Source: DATGKG01 sp963783145 (GTDB lineage: Bacteria > Desulfobacterota > Binatia > Binatales > Binataceae). From it: a DNA stretch of 64,000 nucleotides. The stretch's first letter is position 1. Each line of letters opens with the position of its first letter. The stretch is from contig CAWAMM010000002.1 in NCBI GenBank assembly GCA_963783145.1, forward strand, positions 124,001 to 188,000, given 5' to 3'. A model generated the notes under the pieces. The model had not been told where the DNA came from. It did not search any database and saw only the letters and a list, made by a program, of their open reading frames with translations. Made by a program: the position numbers and the translations under genes. Shown piece after piece: positions 9,950 through 19,325 of this stretch.

Positions 9950-10183
9950 TTGGGCTGTGGCCGTGCCGGGCGGGTAGTGCTTGACCTGCGTTGGTCGACA
10001 ACGGATAGGCAGGAGGAGGCCGCTGCCAAAGAACTCTCGCGATGGTATGCTGACTTGCCGGGCGGTGAGCATCTCGTAGTTGTCGTGGTGCCGAGTAAGG
10101 ACCTTAGACTCCGTTCGAGAATCGTTACTGCGTATATTGCGAGAAGGCTAAGCAAGGGACGGGTCGAATGGAACAGAAACTGA
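9950..10183 (+). CDS. Hypothetical small protein upstream of DUF2283 remnant
   Basis: A 77-residue frame with HLVVVVVPSKDLRLRSR and YIARRLSKGRVEW, a plausible small alpha/beta protein. Its 3' end overlaps the start of the DUF2283 gene (ATG 10168) by 16 bases, suggesting coupling. The N-terminus is weak and may be truncated, as expected in this decayed region. No function can be assigned. Confidence 0.4.
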   Translation: MGCGRAGRVVLDLRWSTTDRQEEAAAKELSRWYADLPGGEHLVVVVVPSKDLRLRSRIVTAYIARRLSKGRVEWNRN

Positions 10184-10404
10184 CTTTTCAATACGACCGA
10201 AAGGGGGACATTTTGCACATCAGCAAATGTTCGCTCCATCCGGAGCAAGCCAGCGAAAGAACTCGGCGACGACGTAGTGGCTCGACTCAATCCAAAAACG
10301 AATGATATCGAGAGCCTCGAAATTCTTTTCTTCTCGACCCGGCTGCTACGTGGCGACCTTTTCGAATGCCCCTCACAGCCAATCTGCGCCTCGCGATAAC
10401 CTGA
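10168..10404 (+). pseudogene. DUF2283 protein, frameshifted
   Basis: From ATG 10168 the start MEQKLTFQYDRKGDILHISK is typical of the small DUF2283 family. The rest is in another frame (ELGDDVVARLNPKTNDIESL, LFFSTRLLRGDLFE), with a further shift before the stop at 10402-10404. Two single-base indels are enough to explain this. DUF2283 proteins often occur as small two-gene cassettes of unknown role. Confidence 0.6.
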
Positions 10405-10471
10405 TCGGTGCCGACCCCGGCACTATTTCTCGGAGGCGCGGGGGCGGGTATCCTTCAAGGCTCAAAATCTG

Positions 10472-12262
10472 ATGGCTGAAAAAACTTATACGCCGCTGCC
10501 GCCATGGCAGCGCACTGACTACTGCGGCGCACTGCGAAGTTCCGATGCGGGCCGCGAGGTCGCTTTGTTCGGATGGGTCAACTCGCGCCGCGATCATGGC
10601 GGACTCATCTTTGTCGATCTGCGCGATCGCGAGGGAATCGTTCAACTCGTCTTCAATCCGGCGCATGACCCCGCGGCACATGAGGTCGCGGGCTCGGTCC
10701 GGTCGGAGTTTTTCCTCGCGGCGAAGGGCAAGGTGGTGCGCCGTGCCGAAGGTACCGTGAATGCCGAATTGCCCACCGGCGAAATCGAGGTCGTGGTTTC
10801 CGAGTGCGAGGTGCTCAACTCCTCGCCTCCGCCGCCGATTTCGATCGGTGAGGGCGAGGCCGCCGCTGAGGATCTACGCCTGAAGTATCGCTACCTCGAT
10901 CTCCGTCGCCCCGAGATGCAGCGCAACATCCGTCAGCGCCATCGCGCGGTCAAGGCGGTGCGCGACTACCTCGACGAGCAGGGCTTCATCGAGGTCGAGA
11001 CGCCGATCCTTTTCAAATCGACGCCCGAGGGCGCCCGCGACTACCTGGTGCCGAGCCGCGTCAATCCCGGCAAGTTCTATGCGCTGCCGCAATCGCCGCA
11101 GCTGCTGAAGCAGTTGCTGATGGTGGGCGGTTTCGATCGCTATTTCCAAATCGCGCGATGCTTTCGCGATGAGGATTTGCGCGCGAATCGGCAGCCAGAG
11201 TTCACCCAAATCGATATCGAGATGACCTGCCCGCGCCCCGAGGACATCATGGGCGTGGCCGAGGGCATGATGGCTTCGGTGTTCGAGAAAGTCCTCGGCA
11301 TCGACGTGAAACCGCCATTTGTGCGGATGTCTTACGCCGAGGCGATGGAACGCTTCGGCGTCGACAAGCCCGACCTGCGGTTCGGGATGGAGCTCAAAAA
11401 TCTTGGCGCAGCCTTCAGTGGCACCTCGTTTAAGGTTTTTGCGGACGTGCTCGCGCGCAGCGAAAGCATCTATGGGATCGTGGTGCCGGGAGCACATCAG
11501 CTGAGCCGCAAGGACCTCGATACGATGGTCGATGGCCTTAAGGCGCGGCATGGAATGGGCTTGGCGTGGATCAAAGCCAATCCCGACGGATGGCAGGGGC
11601 CGATTTCCAAGTACCTCGGTGACGCGGAGAAGAACCTTGCCGCGAAGATTGCTGACCTGAAAACCGGCGACACGATGCTGATGGTCGCGGGCGACGCCGA
11701 TAAAGTCCGCCCTATCATCGGGGACCTTCGTTTGCAGTTGGGCGGGCGTTTCAACCTGCGCGAGACTGGCGAGCGCAAGTTTCTGTGGGTCGTCGATTTT
11801 CCAATGTTTGAATTCAACGCCGAGGAGAAGCGGCTGTTCGCGGTCAATCACCCGTTTACCGCGCCCAATCCCGAGGACCTCAAACTTCTCGATTCCGAGC
11901 CGCTCAAGGCTCGCGCGCTCGCCTACGATATGGTGCTTAACGGCGAGGAGATGGGGGGCGGCTCGATCCGTATTCACAGCCGCGAGCTTCAGCTTAGAGC
12001 GCTGGAGCTGCTCGGTCTCACCCGCGAGGAGGCGCTCGACAGATTCGGCTTTCTGATCGAGGCGCTGACCTATGGCGCTCCGCCGCACGGCGGGATCGCT
12101 TTTGGAGTGGACCGCTTGATAATGATGCTGTGTGGGACAGAATCGATTCGCGACGTTATCGCTTTTCCGAAAACGCAGAAGGCGGTCGATTTGATGAGCG
12201 GCGCGCCATCCGAAGTAAGTCCGCGCCAGCTCAAGGAACTTTCGATCAAGGTGACGGTATGA
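10472..12262 (+). CDS. aspS: Aspartyl-tRNA synthetase
   Basis: At 596 residues this is the usual length for bacterial-type class II AspRS, which charges tRNA-Asp in the cytoplasm. It has an N-terminal OB-fold anticodon-binding domain (VALFGWVNSRRDHGGLIFVD), motif 2 ARCFRDEDLRANRQPEFTQ, the bacterial GAD insertion in the middle, and motif 3 GIAFGVDRLIMMLCGTESI. It marks the start of the intact backbone. Its stop overlaps the ATG of the following lipoprotein gene by four bases (ATGA), implying translational coupling. Confidence 0.97.
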   Translation: MAEKTYTPLPPWQRTDYCGALRSSDAGREVALFGWVNSRRDHGGLIFVDLRDREGIVQLVFNPAHDPAAHEVAGSVRSEFFLAAKGKVVRRAEGTVNAELPTGEIEVVVSECEVLNSSPPPPISIGEGEAAAEDLRLKYRYLDLRRPEMQRNIRQRHRAVKAVRDYLDEQGFIEVETPILFKSTPEGARDYLVPSRVNPGKFYALPQSPQLLKQLLMVGGFDRYFQIARCFRDEDLRANRQPEFTQIDIEMTCPRPEDIMGVAEGMMASVFEKVLGIDVKPPFVRMSYAEAMERFGVDKPDLRFGMELKNLGAAFSGTSFKVFADVLARSESIYGIVVPGAHQLSRKDLDTMVDGLKARHGMGLAWIKANPDGWQGPISKYLGDAEKNLAAKIADLKTGDTMLMVAGDADKVRPIIGDLRLQLGGRFNLRETGERKFLWVVDFPMFEFNAEEKRLFAVNHPFTAPNPEDLKLLDSEPLKARALAYDMVLNGEEMGGGSIRIHSRELQLRALELLGLTREEALDRFGFLIEALTYGAPPHGGIAFGVDRLIMMLCGTESIRDVIAFPKTQKAVDLMSGAPSEVSPRQLKELSIKVTV

Positions 12263-13083
12263 ACCTGCGTCGTCCGGCAATCCCTTCAATTCATCCGGTT
12301 GAAATACTTGGATGCGCGGCCACCATCGCCTTGATGGTCGGTGCGGTTGGGTGTGCGACGCTGCTCTATGCACCTGCGAACAGCGTCTACGAGACTGCCA
12401 AGGGTTTCGTCCCGTCCGGTGACATTCAGGCTCACGCGGTTCCATCAATCAAGCAACTCCTGATCGGATCAATCGCGGTGATGCCGGTGGTCGCCAGTCC
12501 GGGCGACAATGGTGATGTAGTGGCGGACGGAGGCCCTGACGCCGTAACTGCGGAACTCTATACCCAGGCGGCGCTGGCCGGAGGGTGGGATGTGCTTCCG
12601 CAGGATGACGTCGTTCGCGCGATGACGAATCTTCCGCCCACCACCGCCCAGAATATCGACGAGAACGCCCTCAAGCTCGGGCATGCGCTTTCGGTTGACG
12701 GCGTGCTCTACGGCGTTCTCGGGCGTTACCGGGAACGCGAGGGTCTCGACTACGCCGCCGCATCGCCGGCTTCGGTGGCGTTCGTGCTGAAGTTTGTGGA
12801 TATGAAAACCGGGCAGGTAGTGTGGAACGCCAAGTTTGCCAAGGCGCAAAAATCGCTTTCGCAAAATGTCTTCGAGCTCGCGAATTTCGTGCAACATCAG
12901 GGGCGCTGGGTGCGCGCGCACGAGATTGCCCAAGGCGGCGTCGCGGAAGCGGTCGCCAATCTACATGGCGACCTCACGCTCACGTCTTCCAACGTCAAGC
13001 GCTTTGAGACCGGCACCTATAGCCAGCAGAAGTCGGGACAGCAGCGCTACAATATCGGCAACGGTCCTAACGGCATCTACTGA
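12259..13083 (+). CDS. Putative outer-membrane lipoprotein (CsgG/LpoB/GNA1162-like)
   Basis: The ATG at 12259 overlaps the aspS stop. The 274-residue product has a signal peptide ending in a lipobox-like VGAVGC (Cys32). The body has KQLLIGSIAVMPV, a central QDDVVRAMTN helix and VDGVLYGVLGRYRER, reminiscent of the alpha/beta fold of CsgG/LpoB/GNA1162 periplasmic lipoproteins. The family assignment is tentative; the lipoprotein nature is fairly clear. It converges on ald, with their stops overlapping by about 7 bases. Confidence 0.7.
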   Translation: MNLRRPAIPSIHPVEILGCAATIALMVGAVGCATLLYAPANSVYETAKGFVPSGDIQAHAVPSIKQLLIGSIAVMPVVASPGDNGDVVADGGPDAVTAELYTQAALAGGWDVLPQDDVVRAMTNLPPTTAQNIDENALKLGHALSVDGVLYGVLGRYREREGLDYAAASPASVAFVLKFVDMKTGQVVWNAKFAKAQKSLSQNVFELANFVQHQGRWVRAHEIAQGGVAEAVANLHGDLTLTSSNVKRFETGTYSQQKSGQQRYNIGNGPNGIY

Positions 13084-14192
13084 GCCGGTTGCCACGGGGA
13101 GTGGAATTTCATCCGCAGTGCTTCGGCAACCGCCGGATGCGTGATCTGTCCGTCGAACGTGTTGAGTCCGTGGCGGATCGCCTTGTTACGCTGGCCCGCT
13201 TCAAGCACCCCGTGGTCGGCGATCTCGAGCGCATAGATCAGCGTCGCGTTGGTGAGTGCATAGGTCGAGGTATGTGGCACCATCGCGGGCATGTTGGTCA
13301 CGCAGTAATGCACCACGCCGCTGCGAACGTATATCGGATTTTCGTGGGTGGTCGGTTTTGAAGTCTCCGACACTCCACCCTGGTCGATCGATAGATCAAC
13401 CAGCACCGCCCCGGGTTTCATCCGCGAAACCATCTGGCTGGTGATTAGGCGCGGGGTGCGCGCGCCCGCAACCAGCACCGATCCAATCACCAGGTCGGCG
13501 GCGGCGATCTCCTCTTCCAGCGTCGCCCGGGTCGACATTACCGTCATCGCGGACCCGCCGAGGATGTCGTTCAGATAGCGCAGCCGAATCGGATTATTGT
13601 CGAGGATGCTAACCTCGGCGCCTACTCCAGCCGCGACACGGCATGCGTTGAGTCCCGCGATCCCGCCGCCGATTACCGCGACCTTGCCGGACCGCACCCC
13701 GGGCGCGCCGCTCAGCAGCACGCCGCGCCCGCCGTTGCGCGCCTGCAAACACCAGGCGCCGACCTGGATCGCGATTCGTCCCGCGACCTCGCTCATCGGC
13801 GCGAGCAGCGGAAGACTGCGATCCTCCAACTCGATGGTTTCATAGCCGAGGCCCGCGACTTGCCGCTTGAGCATCTCGCGTGCGAGCCGCGGATCGGCGG
13901 CGAGATGAAGGTAGGTGAATACGATCAGACCGGGGTGAAAGAACCGATACTCCACCGGCTGCGGCTCCTTGACCTTGAGGATCAGGTCGGCGCGTTTCCA
14001 AACCGCCGCCGCGCTCTCCGCGATCGATGCGCCGGCCTCGCGATATTCCTGGTCGGAAAATCCGCTGCCGACGCCAGCGCCGCGTTGGACGAGCACGCGA
14101 TGGCCGTGGCCATGAAAGGCGGCGACCCCGGCGGGCGTGAGCGAAACCCGCCGCTCATCGGCTTTAATTTCAGTGGGGATACCGACGATCAT
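13077..14192 (-). CDS. ald: Alanine dehydrogenase
   Basis: At 371 residues this is the family length. It catalyses reversible NAD-dependent deamination of L-alanine to pyruvate. Seen are the N-terminal MIVGIPTEIKADERRVSLTP, catalytic-type Lys in KVKEPQPVEY (K75) and His in YLHLAAD (H96), and the Rossmann motif VAVIGGGIAGLNA followed by DNNPIRLRYL. Ald-specific HYCVTNMPAMVPHTST is also present. It is divergent from gcvH across a 290-base spacer; both touch amino-acid nitrogen metabolism. Confidence 0.95.
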   Translation of the reverse strand: MIVGIPTEIKADERRVSLTPAGVAAFHGHGHRVLVQRGAGVGSGFSDQEYREAGASIAESAAAVWKRADLILKVKEPQPVEYRFFHPGLIVFTYLHLAADPRLAREMLKRQVAGLGYETIELEDRSLPLLAPMSEVAGRIAIQVGAWCLQARNGGRGVLLSGAPGVRSGKVAVIGGGIAGLNACRVAAGVGAEVSILDNNPIRLRYLNDILGGSAMTVMSTRATLEEEIAAADLVIGSVLVAGARTPRLITSQMVSRMKPGAVLVDLSIDQGGVSETSKPTTHENPIYVRSGVVHYCVTNMPAMVPHTSTYALTNATLIYALEIADHGVLEAGQRNKAIRHGLNTFDGQITHPAVAEALRMKFHSPWQPAQ

Positions 14193-14481
14193 ATTTTTAC
14201 CTCGCGAATCACGGCGATTGATGAAACCGTGGCGCCCGCTAGCTTTTGTAAATCCAAGGTAGCGATCCGATCGCCGATAATCATCAGCGGCCTGCGCACT
14301 TTGGATTCATGTCGCGTTCCTCAGTCAAGAGGCTTGGTGATTTCAGTGCGAGATCAGATCCCAATGGGAACTTGACAACCGAAATTGCGCCGCGCTTCAT
14401 GATTCATAGTGGTGGTCGAGCCGGTGGATGCTGGTTGCCGACCAAGTTAGACGGCGGGGGCCGCAATTGCTCGGAGGAGTC
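14193..14481. other. Divergent ald/gcvH intergenic region
   Basis: No gene is seen. A perfect -35-like TTGACA lies at 14371-14376 facing gcvH, but the -10 candidates downstream (around TTCATGATT) are weak or badly spaced. I found no convincing glycine riboswitch. A GGAGGAG ribosome binding site precedes gcvH. Confidence 0.4.
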
Positions 14482-14871
14482 ATGGAGATCCCGAAGGGGC
14501 TCAAATACTCGAAAGAACATGAATGGGTCGCTACCGAGGACACCGTGGCGACGGTCGGGATCACCGATCACGCACAGGAACAACTCGGCGAGATCGTCTA
14601 CATTGAGTTGCCCTCGGTCGGCGACAAGATCAGCAAGGACGATCCGTTCGGCGTCGTCGAATCGGTCAAGGCGGTTTCAGACATCTACGCGCCGGTCAGC
14701 GGCACCGTGATCGAAGTCAACGAAGATTTACCCGAAAGTCCCGAGGTCGTGAACGAAGATCCCTACGGCGACGGATGGCTGGTCAAAGTCCAGATGAATG
14801 ATCCCACCGACCTCGAAGATCTGATGGACAACAACGAATACGAAGAAATGATCGCGCGCGAGAAAGAATGA
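14482..14871 (+). CDS. gcvH: Glycine cleavage system H protein
   Basis: The ATG at 14482 follows CGGAGGAGT closely and gives 129 residues, the normal size. GcvH carries the lipoyl arm shuttling the aminomethyl group between GcvP, GcvT and Lpd. The lipoylated Lys is in VVESVKAVSDIYAP, preceded by the typical HEWVATEDTVATVGITDHAQ. The genes for the other subunits are not in this window, so the complex must be encoded elsewhere. Confidence 0.96.
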   Translation: MEIPKGLKYSKEHEWVATEDTVATVGITDHAQEQLGEIVYIELPSVGDKISKDDPFGVVESVKAVSDIYAPVSGTVIEVNEDLPESPEVVNEDPYGDGWLVKVQMNDPTDLEDLMDNNEYEEMIAREKE

Positions 14872-14874
14872 TCG

Positions 14875-16313
14875 TTACGGGCGCGCGCCCGCCTGCTGCG
14901 CGGAGGACGGCGCCCCCGGGGGCAGAGCTTTTGTCACCGTCAGCGCGCAGTGAGACAGATTGCCTGGCGGATCGATCAACACCATCAGGAACGGCGCCGA
15001 ATGTCCCGGCTCCAGGATAAAGGCTTTCGGCGGCTCTAGTTGCTGAAGAAATTCCAGTTCATGCGGCGTCATCTCGCCGATCATTCGGGGGACAGGCTGC
15101 TTCCGCAGTAAACCGCTGAACTCGCCAGATCATGCTGAGCGGCGTCGAGCAAGCGCGCCGCGATCTGAACGGTATGGAATGAGGCGGCAGAATTGTTCTT
15201 CACGACACCGCCGACCACCAGCGCCTGATGTCCGCCCTTTACGGTCTGATAGCTCGATTGGACATCGGCAATGCTGAGCAGACTTTCCAATGCGACCGGC
15301 TGCACGAATTCCTCGCCGATCACCGGCATCCGGCGCATCAGGTCCGCGCTGGCCGATGGGATTCCATGTATTACCCCCGTGGCGATCAGGAACAGCACCG
15401 CCGTCACTAGAAAAAGTCCAAGGAACGACCGCGCGGAATGGAGCCCCGCTCGCTCGACGAACGCACGCTCATCTGGCAGTGGCTCGGAGGGCTGGATGGG
15501 AGCGATTGCGGCGTACTGCGGAATGGTTCCGCGGCCAATGGGCGCGGGCTCGCCGCGGCTGAACTCCGGATCGAGTCCCTCGCTGCCGAAGCCGGATTGT
15601 CGCTTGGCTGGCGGCGCGAAGTCGTTGTCGCCGACGCTCCAACGCTGGGGAGAAGCCAGTGCATCGTCATCAGAGGATTCGGGACCCAGTTCAGGCGCTC
15701 TCTCGTCGCTAAAGTCGAACTCCAGGTTTTCGCCCTCGTCGTCCAGTTGGTTATTCTTGGCTCCGCGCGACGGCTCCGGGAGGGTTCGCGCCGGTTCCTT
15801 TTTAGGCTGCTCAGGTTCACCCGTGGCGGTGAGCCTGGGCGCCTGCACCGCGGCCTGCATTCGCGCCACCGCCTCAGAGTCGACGACTGAGGCTGCGGGC
15901 TCCGGCGCAGGCTTGGAGGGCGGCGGTTGGGGAGTACGATCAAAGACCGTGGGGCGGGGATTCCTGATATATGGCTTTAGCGGCGCCGGTTTCGAACCCG
16001 CGGCCGACGCTGAACTGGCGGTGGCGCTTTGCAGCTCCGAGGAGTCAGCGCTAAGCGCTTCGTCAGGAGATATGGGCGAAGGGACCGCGGCCGGTGCAGG
16101 AGTTGCCCGAGGTTTCGCCTCGCTGCGCGGAACAGAGACTCGCGATGCGGATGGCTTCGATGATGACTCGGGGGATATTTTTTTCGCGGTTAGAGGATCG
16201 GTGGTGAAGACATGGCCACAGCGCGAACATTTAAAGGTTGGACTCTCAGCGGGAAGGACTCGCTCATCGATTCGGTACCGAGTATGACAGCTGGAACACT
16301 GGATCTCGATCAT
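14875..16313 (-). pseudogene. MJ0042 zinc-ribbon/DUF3426 membrane protein, possible single-base frameshift
   Basis: The start at ATG 16313 (MIEIQCSSCHTRYRIDE) places the CxxC...CxxC MJ0042 zinc finger at the N-terminus. A long Pro/Ala/Ser-rich acidic linker, one membrane helix (GLFLVTAVLFLIATGVIHG) and a DUF3426 domain follow. The frame stops at 15081 in the middle of DUF3426 (YCGSSLSPE). The domain continues in the next frame from ATG 15084 (MIGEMTPHELEFLQQLEPP) to 14875. The break is at a run of five C; one extra C would restore SLSPRMIGEM. The halves now overlap as ATGA, so they could be made as two coupled polypeptides. Confidence 0.7.
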
Positions 16314-16387
16314 CGCCACGCCTCTACACCCCCGCCCCAAGATACCATACCAGTCGGGGGCGCGCAGCTTCTTGCGCCGACCATTTG

Positions 16388-17536
16388 ATGCGCATCGCGC
16401 TGCTGACGCGACGATTTGATCCCCGCGGTGGGGGCACCGAACGGGATCTGATCATCACCGCCGACTGCCTCCTCCGGGCCGGTCACCAGCTCACTGTTTT
16501 TGCGCGCGAGATTCGGGGCAAATCTGAGGATTTCGAGGTCAGGCGCGTTGGCGGCTTCGCGCTGGGCCGGACCGCGGGACTGCTGTCATTCGCGTATGGC
16601 GCCCCGTTGGCCGCGCGCCGCGCAGGCGCGGATCTTCTATTGAGCTTCGGGCGCACGGTCGGTGCCGATGTGATGCGTTCGGGAGGCAGTGCGCACATTA
16701 GTTATTTACGTGCGGCGCGGCAGTGGTGCGGCGCAGTCGAATGGCGCCGGATGCGGGCCTCCTCCTATCATCGCGCGCAAATTTTCATCGAGCGCCACGG
16801 GTTCCTATCGCCGGAGCTCAAGCTGGCGATCGCGGTTTCGAATCTGGTCCGCGACGATCTGATGCGCGAGTTTGATCTTCCCGCAAACAAAGTTGTCACC
16901 CTCTACAATGGCGTCGATCTCGAACGATTCATGCCGGCGCCGGAGGACTCGGCGCGGCGGGAGATTCGTTCCTCGCTGGATATCACGGATGGCGCGCCGC
17001 TGGTCGCGTTCGTTGGCAATGGTTTCGGTCGCAAAGGCTTGCAATTTCTTATCGAGGCGTGGCCGACGGTCGAACGCGGGGCCCATTTGTTGGTCGTCGG
17101 TGCGGACCAGAAAAGCCGCTGGTATCGGCGCCATGCGGCGCAGAAAGGCGTGGGAGCCCGGGTTCATTTTGCCGGTGTGAGGCCGGACACCACGCAAATT
17201 TTTCACGCAACCGATGCAGCAGCGCTGCCCTCGCTGTTCGAACCATTCGGCAATGTCGTGATGGAGGCGATGGCGAGCGGATTGCCGGTGCTGTCGAGTG
17301 CGCAGTCCGGCGCAGCGGAATTGTTGCCCGAAGCGATGCAACGATTCGTGGTCCGCAATCCAAGCGATCCGTCCGAAATCGCCGAGAAGATGAATGCTCT
17401 CCTGGACGCAGTTGGCGAGTTGCGCGGCCTCGCGCGGACCACCGCCGAGCACTACACCTGGCAACGTTATGCGGAAAACCTGTGGGCAATTCTCTCCGCG
17501 GCGACAAGCGGGCGCGGGGGAGAGCCTAAGCCTTGA
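16388..17536 (+). CDS. Glycosyltransferase family 4
   Basis: ATG 16388 (MRIALLTRRFDPRGGGTERD) is chosen because the GT4 N-terminal strand and Gly-rich loop begin there; sequence upstream in frame is antisense to the neighbour. The 382-residue GT-B protein has a donor-binding half with VAFVGNGFGRKGLQFLIEAW and ALPSLFEPFGNVVMEAMASG, where the EPFGNVVMEA segment is the E-x7-E signature. Family members transfer sugars to lipid or LPS core; the acceptor is unknown. It converges with a GT2 gene, overlapping by 11 bases. Confidence 0.9.
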   Translation: MRIALLTRRFDPRGGGTERDLIITADCLLRAGHQLTVFAREIRGKSEDFEVRRVGGFALGRTAGLLSFAYGAPLAARRAGADLLLSFGRTVGADVMRSGGSAHISYLRAARQWCGAVEWRRMRASSYHRAQIFIERHGFLSPELKLAIAVSNLVRDDLMREFDLPANKVVTLYNGVDLERFMPAPEDSARREIRSSLDITDGAPLVAFVGNGFGRKGLQFLIEAWPTVERGAHLLVVGADQKSRWYRRHAAQKGVGARVHFAGVRPDTTQIFHATDAAALPSLFEPFGNVVMEAMASGLPVLSSAQSGAAELLPEAMQRFVVRNPSDPSEIAEKMNALLDAVGELRGLARTTAEHYTWQRYAENLWAILSAATSGRGGEPKP

Positions 17537-18410
17537 TGCGATTGTCTGCCAGGTTCTGCTCCGCGTTGAGCGCGTCGAGCATCCCGCGCGCGACCGCGAG
17601 CCGGCGCTCCTCGCGTGCCCGCCGCTCCGCGCCGGCCCGCACGATGGAGGCGAATGCCAGCCGAGTCGATGCCACGAGGTTCTTCAAGGTGACGTCCAAC
17701 CGCGAATGAGTTTCGTGAATCATGCGGCATCGCCCCCGCTCCCGAGCGATGCGAACGAATCGTGCGCGATTGGCGCGGGCGGGATCGACCTCGTGATAGA
17801 CCACCGCATTGGGCGAGTACCCGATATGATAGCTGCCGCGCCGCAAGCGGGCGGACATCTCAGTTTCCTCCTCATGTCCGGCCGCGCCCGGGCCCAGCCG
17901 CTCATCGAAAGGGCCGACCGTACGGATCGCATCGGCGAGAAAGGCCATATTGGCGCCCATCACCCCGCGCACTTCGACAATCTCGTTGCCGTGGTCGACC
18001 AGTGGCAGATCGAGGTAGACCCAGTTAATGCCGGCAATCTTGTGTGGATCCTCGGCCGGAAGGATCCGGCCCTTCATCGCAGCGAATTCCGGATGATAGG
18101 TGAAAAAGCGCTCGACCTGATCGACATAGTCTTTGGCGACGATCAGGTCATCGTCGAGGAAAATCAGAATCTCGCCGGTCGCGCGTTTGATCGCCAGATT
18201 TTGCACCCGGCATTTGCCCGGGCGAGGATCATGGAGGTGCAAGGTGACGACATCCGCGTCGGCCAGCCGGGTCGGCGCCGGAGTCCCGTTCTCGGCGACG
18301 ATTAGCTCCGACCGCGAGCTGCGCAGTTGCGGCTTGAGCGATGCGATCAGACGCCCGAGCGAATCAGGCCGCGCGTGAGTCGCGATGATGATCGATAACT
18401 TCACCCACAC
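17526..18410 (-). CDS. Glycosyltransferase family 2
   Basis: A 294-residue GT-A protein: KLSIIIATHARPDSLGRLI at the N-terminus, the nucleotide-sugar/metal motif LIFLDDDLIV, and GVMGANMAFLADAIRTVGPFDERLGPG with an EEETEMSARL catalytic-base region. Typical of enzymes decorating surface glycans. It overlaps the upstream methyltransferase gene by 47 bases on the same strand, implying an operon. Confidence 0.9.
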   Translation of the reverse strand: MWVKLSIIIATHARPDSLGRLIASLKPQLRSSRSELIVAENGTPAPTRLADADVVTLHLHDPRPGKCRVQNLAIKRATGEILIFLDDDLIVAKDYVDQVERFFTYHPEFAAMKGRILPAEDPHKIAGINWVYLDLPLVDHGNEIVEVRGVMGANMAFLADAIRTVGPFDERLGPGAAGHEEETEMSARLRRGSYHIGYSPNAVVYHEVDPARANRARFVRIARERGRCRMIHETHSRLDVTLKNLVASTRLAFASIVRAGAERRAREERRLAVARGMLDALNAEQNLADNRIKA

Positions 18411-19104
18411 CCACCTTGCGAAACCGCATGACGATATTCTCGTTGATCAAGCAATCCGCACTGGTCATCAAGCGGAAAAGGTCGCGATTGATTTTCTTTT
18501 GGCCGGCGTCGTCCGGGCCGCGGCCATATAGGAAATACGAGAACGCGGCGATCGGGAGATACATCAGCGCCGCGAGGATCCGCGTCTTCAGCTTGCGTTT
18601 ACTGCGGCCGAGCGCGTCGAGATGGAGCCCGAATCCGTGCGCCATCCAATGGAAATCGTTCAATCCCATCACGTGCCAGTTGCGGCCGTCCTCGACCCGA
18701 TAATGATAGGGGAGGGGAGCGCGGCGTCCCTTGTAAAATCCGCTCAGCAAATAATGCAGCCGCGAAGTCACATTGAGGCGATTGGGAGTGGAGAGAATCG
18801 CGACGCCGTTGGGCCGCATGACCCGGGCAATCTCGCGCAGGATATGAGGGATATCCGCCAGATGCTCGACCACCTCGAGCATCATTACCAGCTCGAACGC
18901 ATTCGAGCGAAAGGGCAGATCATCGTTGAGGTTGACCGCGGTCCATCCCTTGCGCCGCGGATGATACTCGGTGGGAAACACGCGCCATCGACGCTCTTCG
19001 AGCATTCGGGTCGAGAGGCCATCGCCTGCGCTGATATCCAGCGCGAGACCGGGCTCGACCTCGCTCGGGATTAGCTCCACGGCTCCACGAACACGCTCGC
19101 TCAT
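18364..19104 (-). CDS. Class I SAM-dependent methyltransferase
   Basis: A 246-residue protein with a Methyltransf_11-like fold: LALDISAGDGLSTRML (SAM motif I, slightly altered), LPFRSNAFELVMMLEVVEHL (motif with the acidic post-strand loop), and VMRPNGVAILSTPNRLN. A hydrophobic segment (LAALMYLPIAAFSYFLYG) suggests membrane association. Its overlap with the GT2 gene points to a glycan or glycolipid substrate. Confidence 0.85.
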   Translation of the reverse strand: MSERVRGAVELIPSEVEPGLALDISAGDGLSTRMLEERRWRVFPTEYHPRRKGWTAVNLNDDLPFRSNAFELVMMLEVVEHLADIPHILREIARVMRPNGVAILSTPNRLNVTSRLHYLLSGFYKGRRAPLPYHYRVEDGRNWHVMGLNDFHWMAHGFGLHLDALGRSKRKLKTRILAALMYLPIAAFSYFLYGRGPDDAGQKKINRDLFRLMTSADCLINENIVMRFRKVGVGEVIDHHRDSRAA

Positions 19105-19196
19105 ACGATGCGAGACAGTCTAGCAGGTGGGAGTGGGATCGCGACGGGGTAGCGGCTTGAATTAGTCGCTGGGGCCGGATAATCCTGTCATCTCGC

Positions 19197-19279
19197 GCGA
19201 GAGTGGCGGAATGGCAGACGCGCAAGGCTCAGGACCTTGTGAGCGCAAGCTCGTGGGGGTTCAAGTCCCCCCTCTCGCA
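19197..19279 (+). tRNA. tRNA-Leu (anticodon CAG)
   Basis: An 83-base class II tRNA: acceptor arm GCGAGAG pairs with CTCTCGC, the anticodon stem CAAGG/CCTTG encloses loop CTCAGGA with anticodon CAG at 19230-19232, a variable arm (GTGAGCGCAAGCTCGT) follows, and the T-arm is GGGGGTTCAAGTCCCCC. Discriminator base is A. CCA is not encoded. It reads CUG, a codon heavily used in such a GC-rich genome. Confidence 0.95.
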
Positions 19280-19325
19280 TCGATATTCCTGCGATTTGCT
19301 TCCGTAACTTTCAGACCGGGATGGA

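Noticed and set aside
2561..10404. Frameshifts as sequencing error only
   Set aside because: A large in-gene deletion, truncations and a nonsense substitution accompany the indels, and flanking genes on both sides are clean, so real decay is more likely. Read mapping would settle it.
10874..12448. 524-codon open frame on the minus strand
   Set aside because: It is fully antisense to aspS, which has all AspRS motifs. Long antisense frames are common in GC-rich genes.
14193..14481. Glycine riboswitch upstream of gcvH
   Set aside because: I could not find the conserved tandem aptamer core or a following expression platform in the 290-base spacer.
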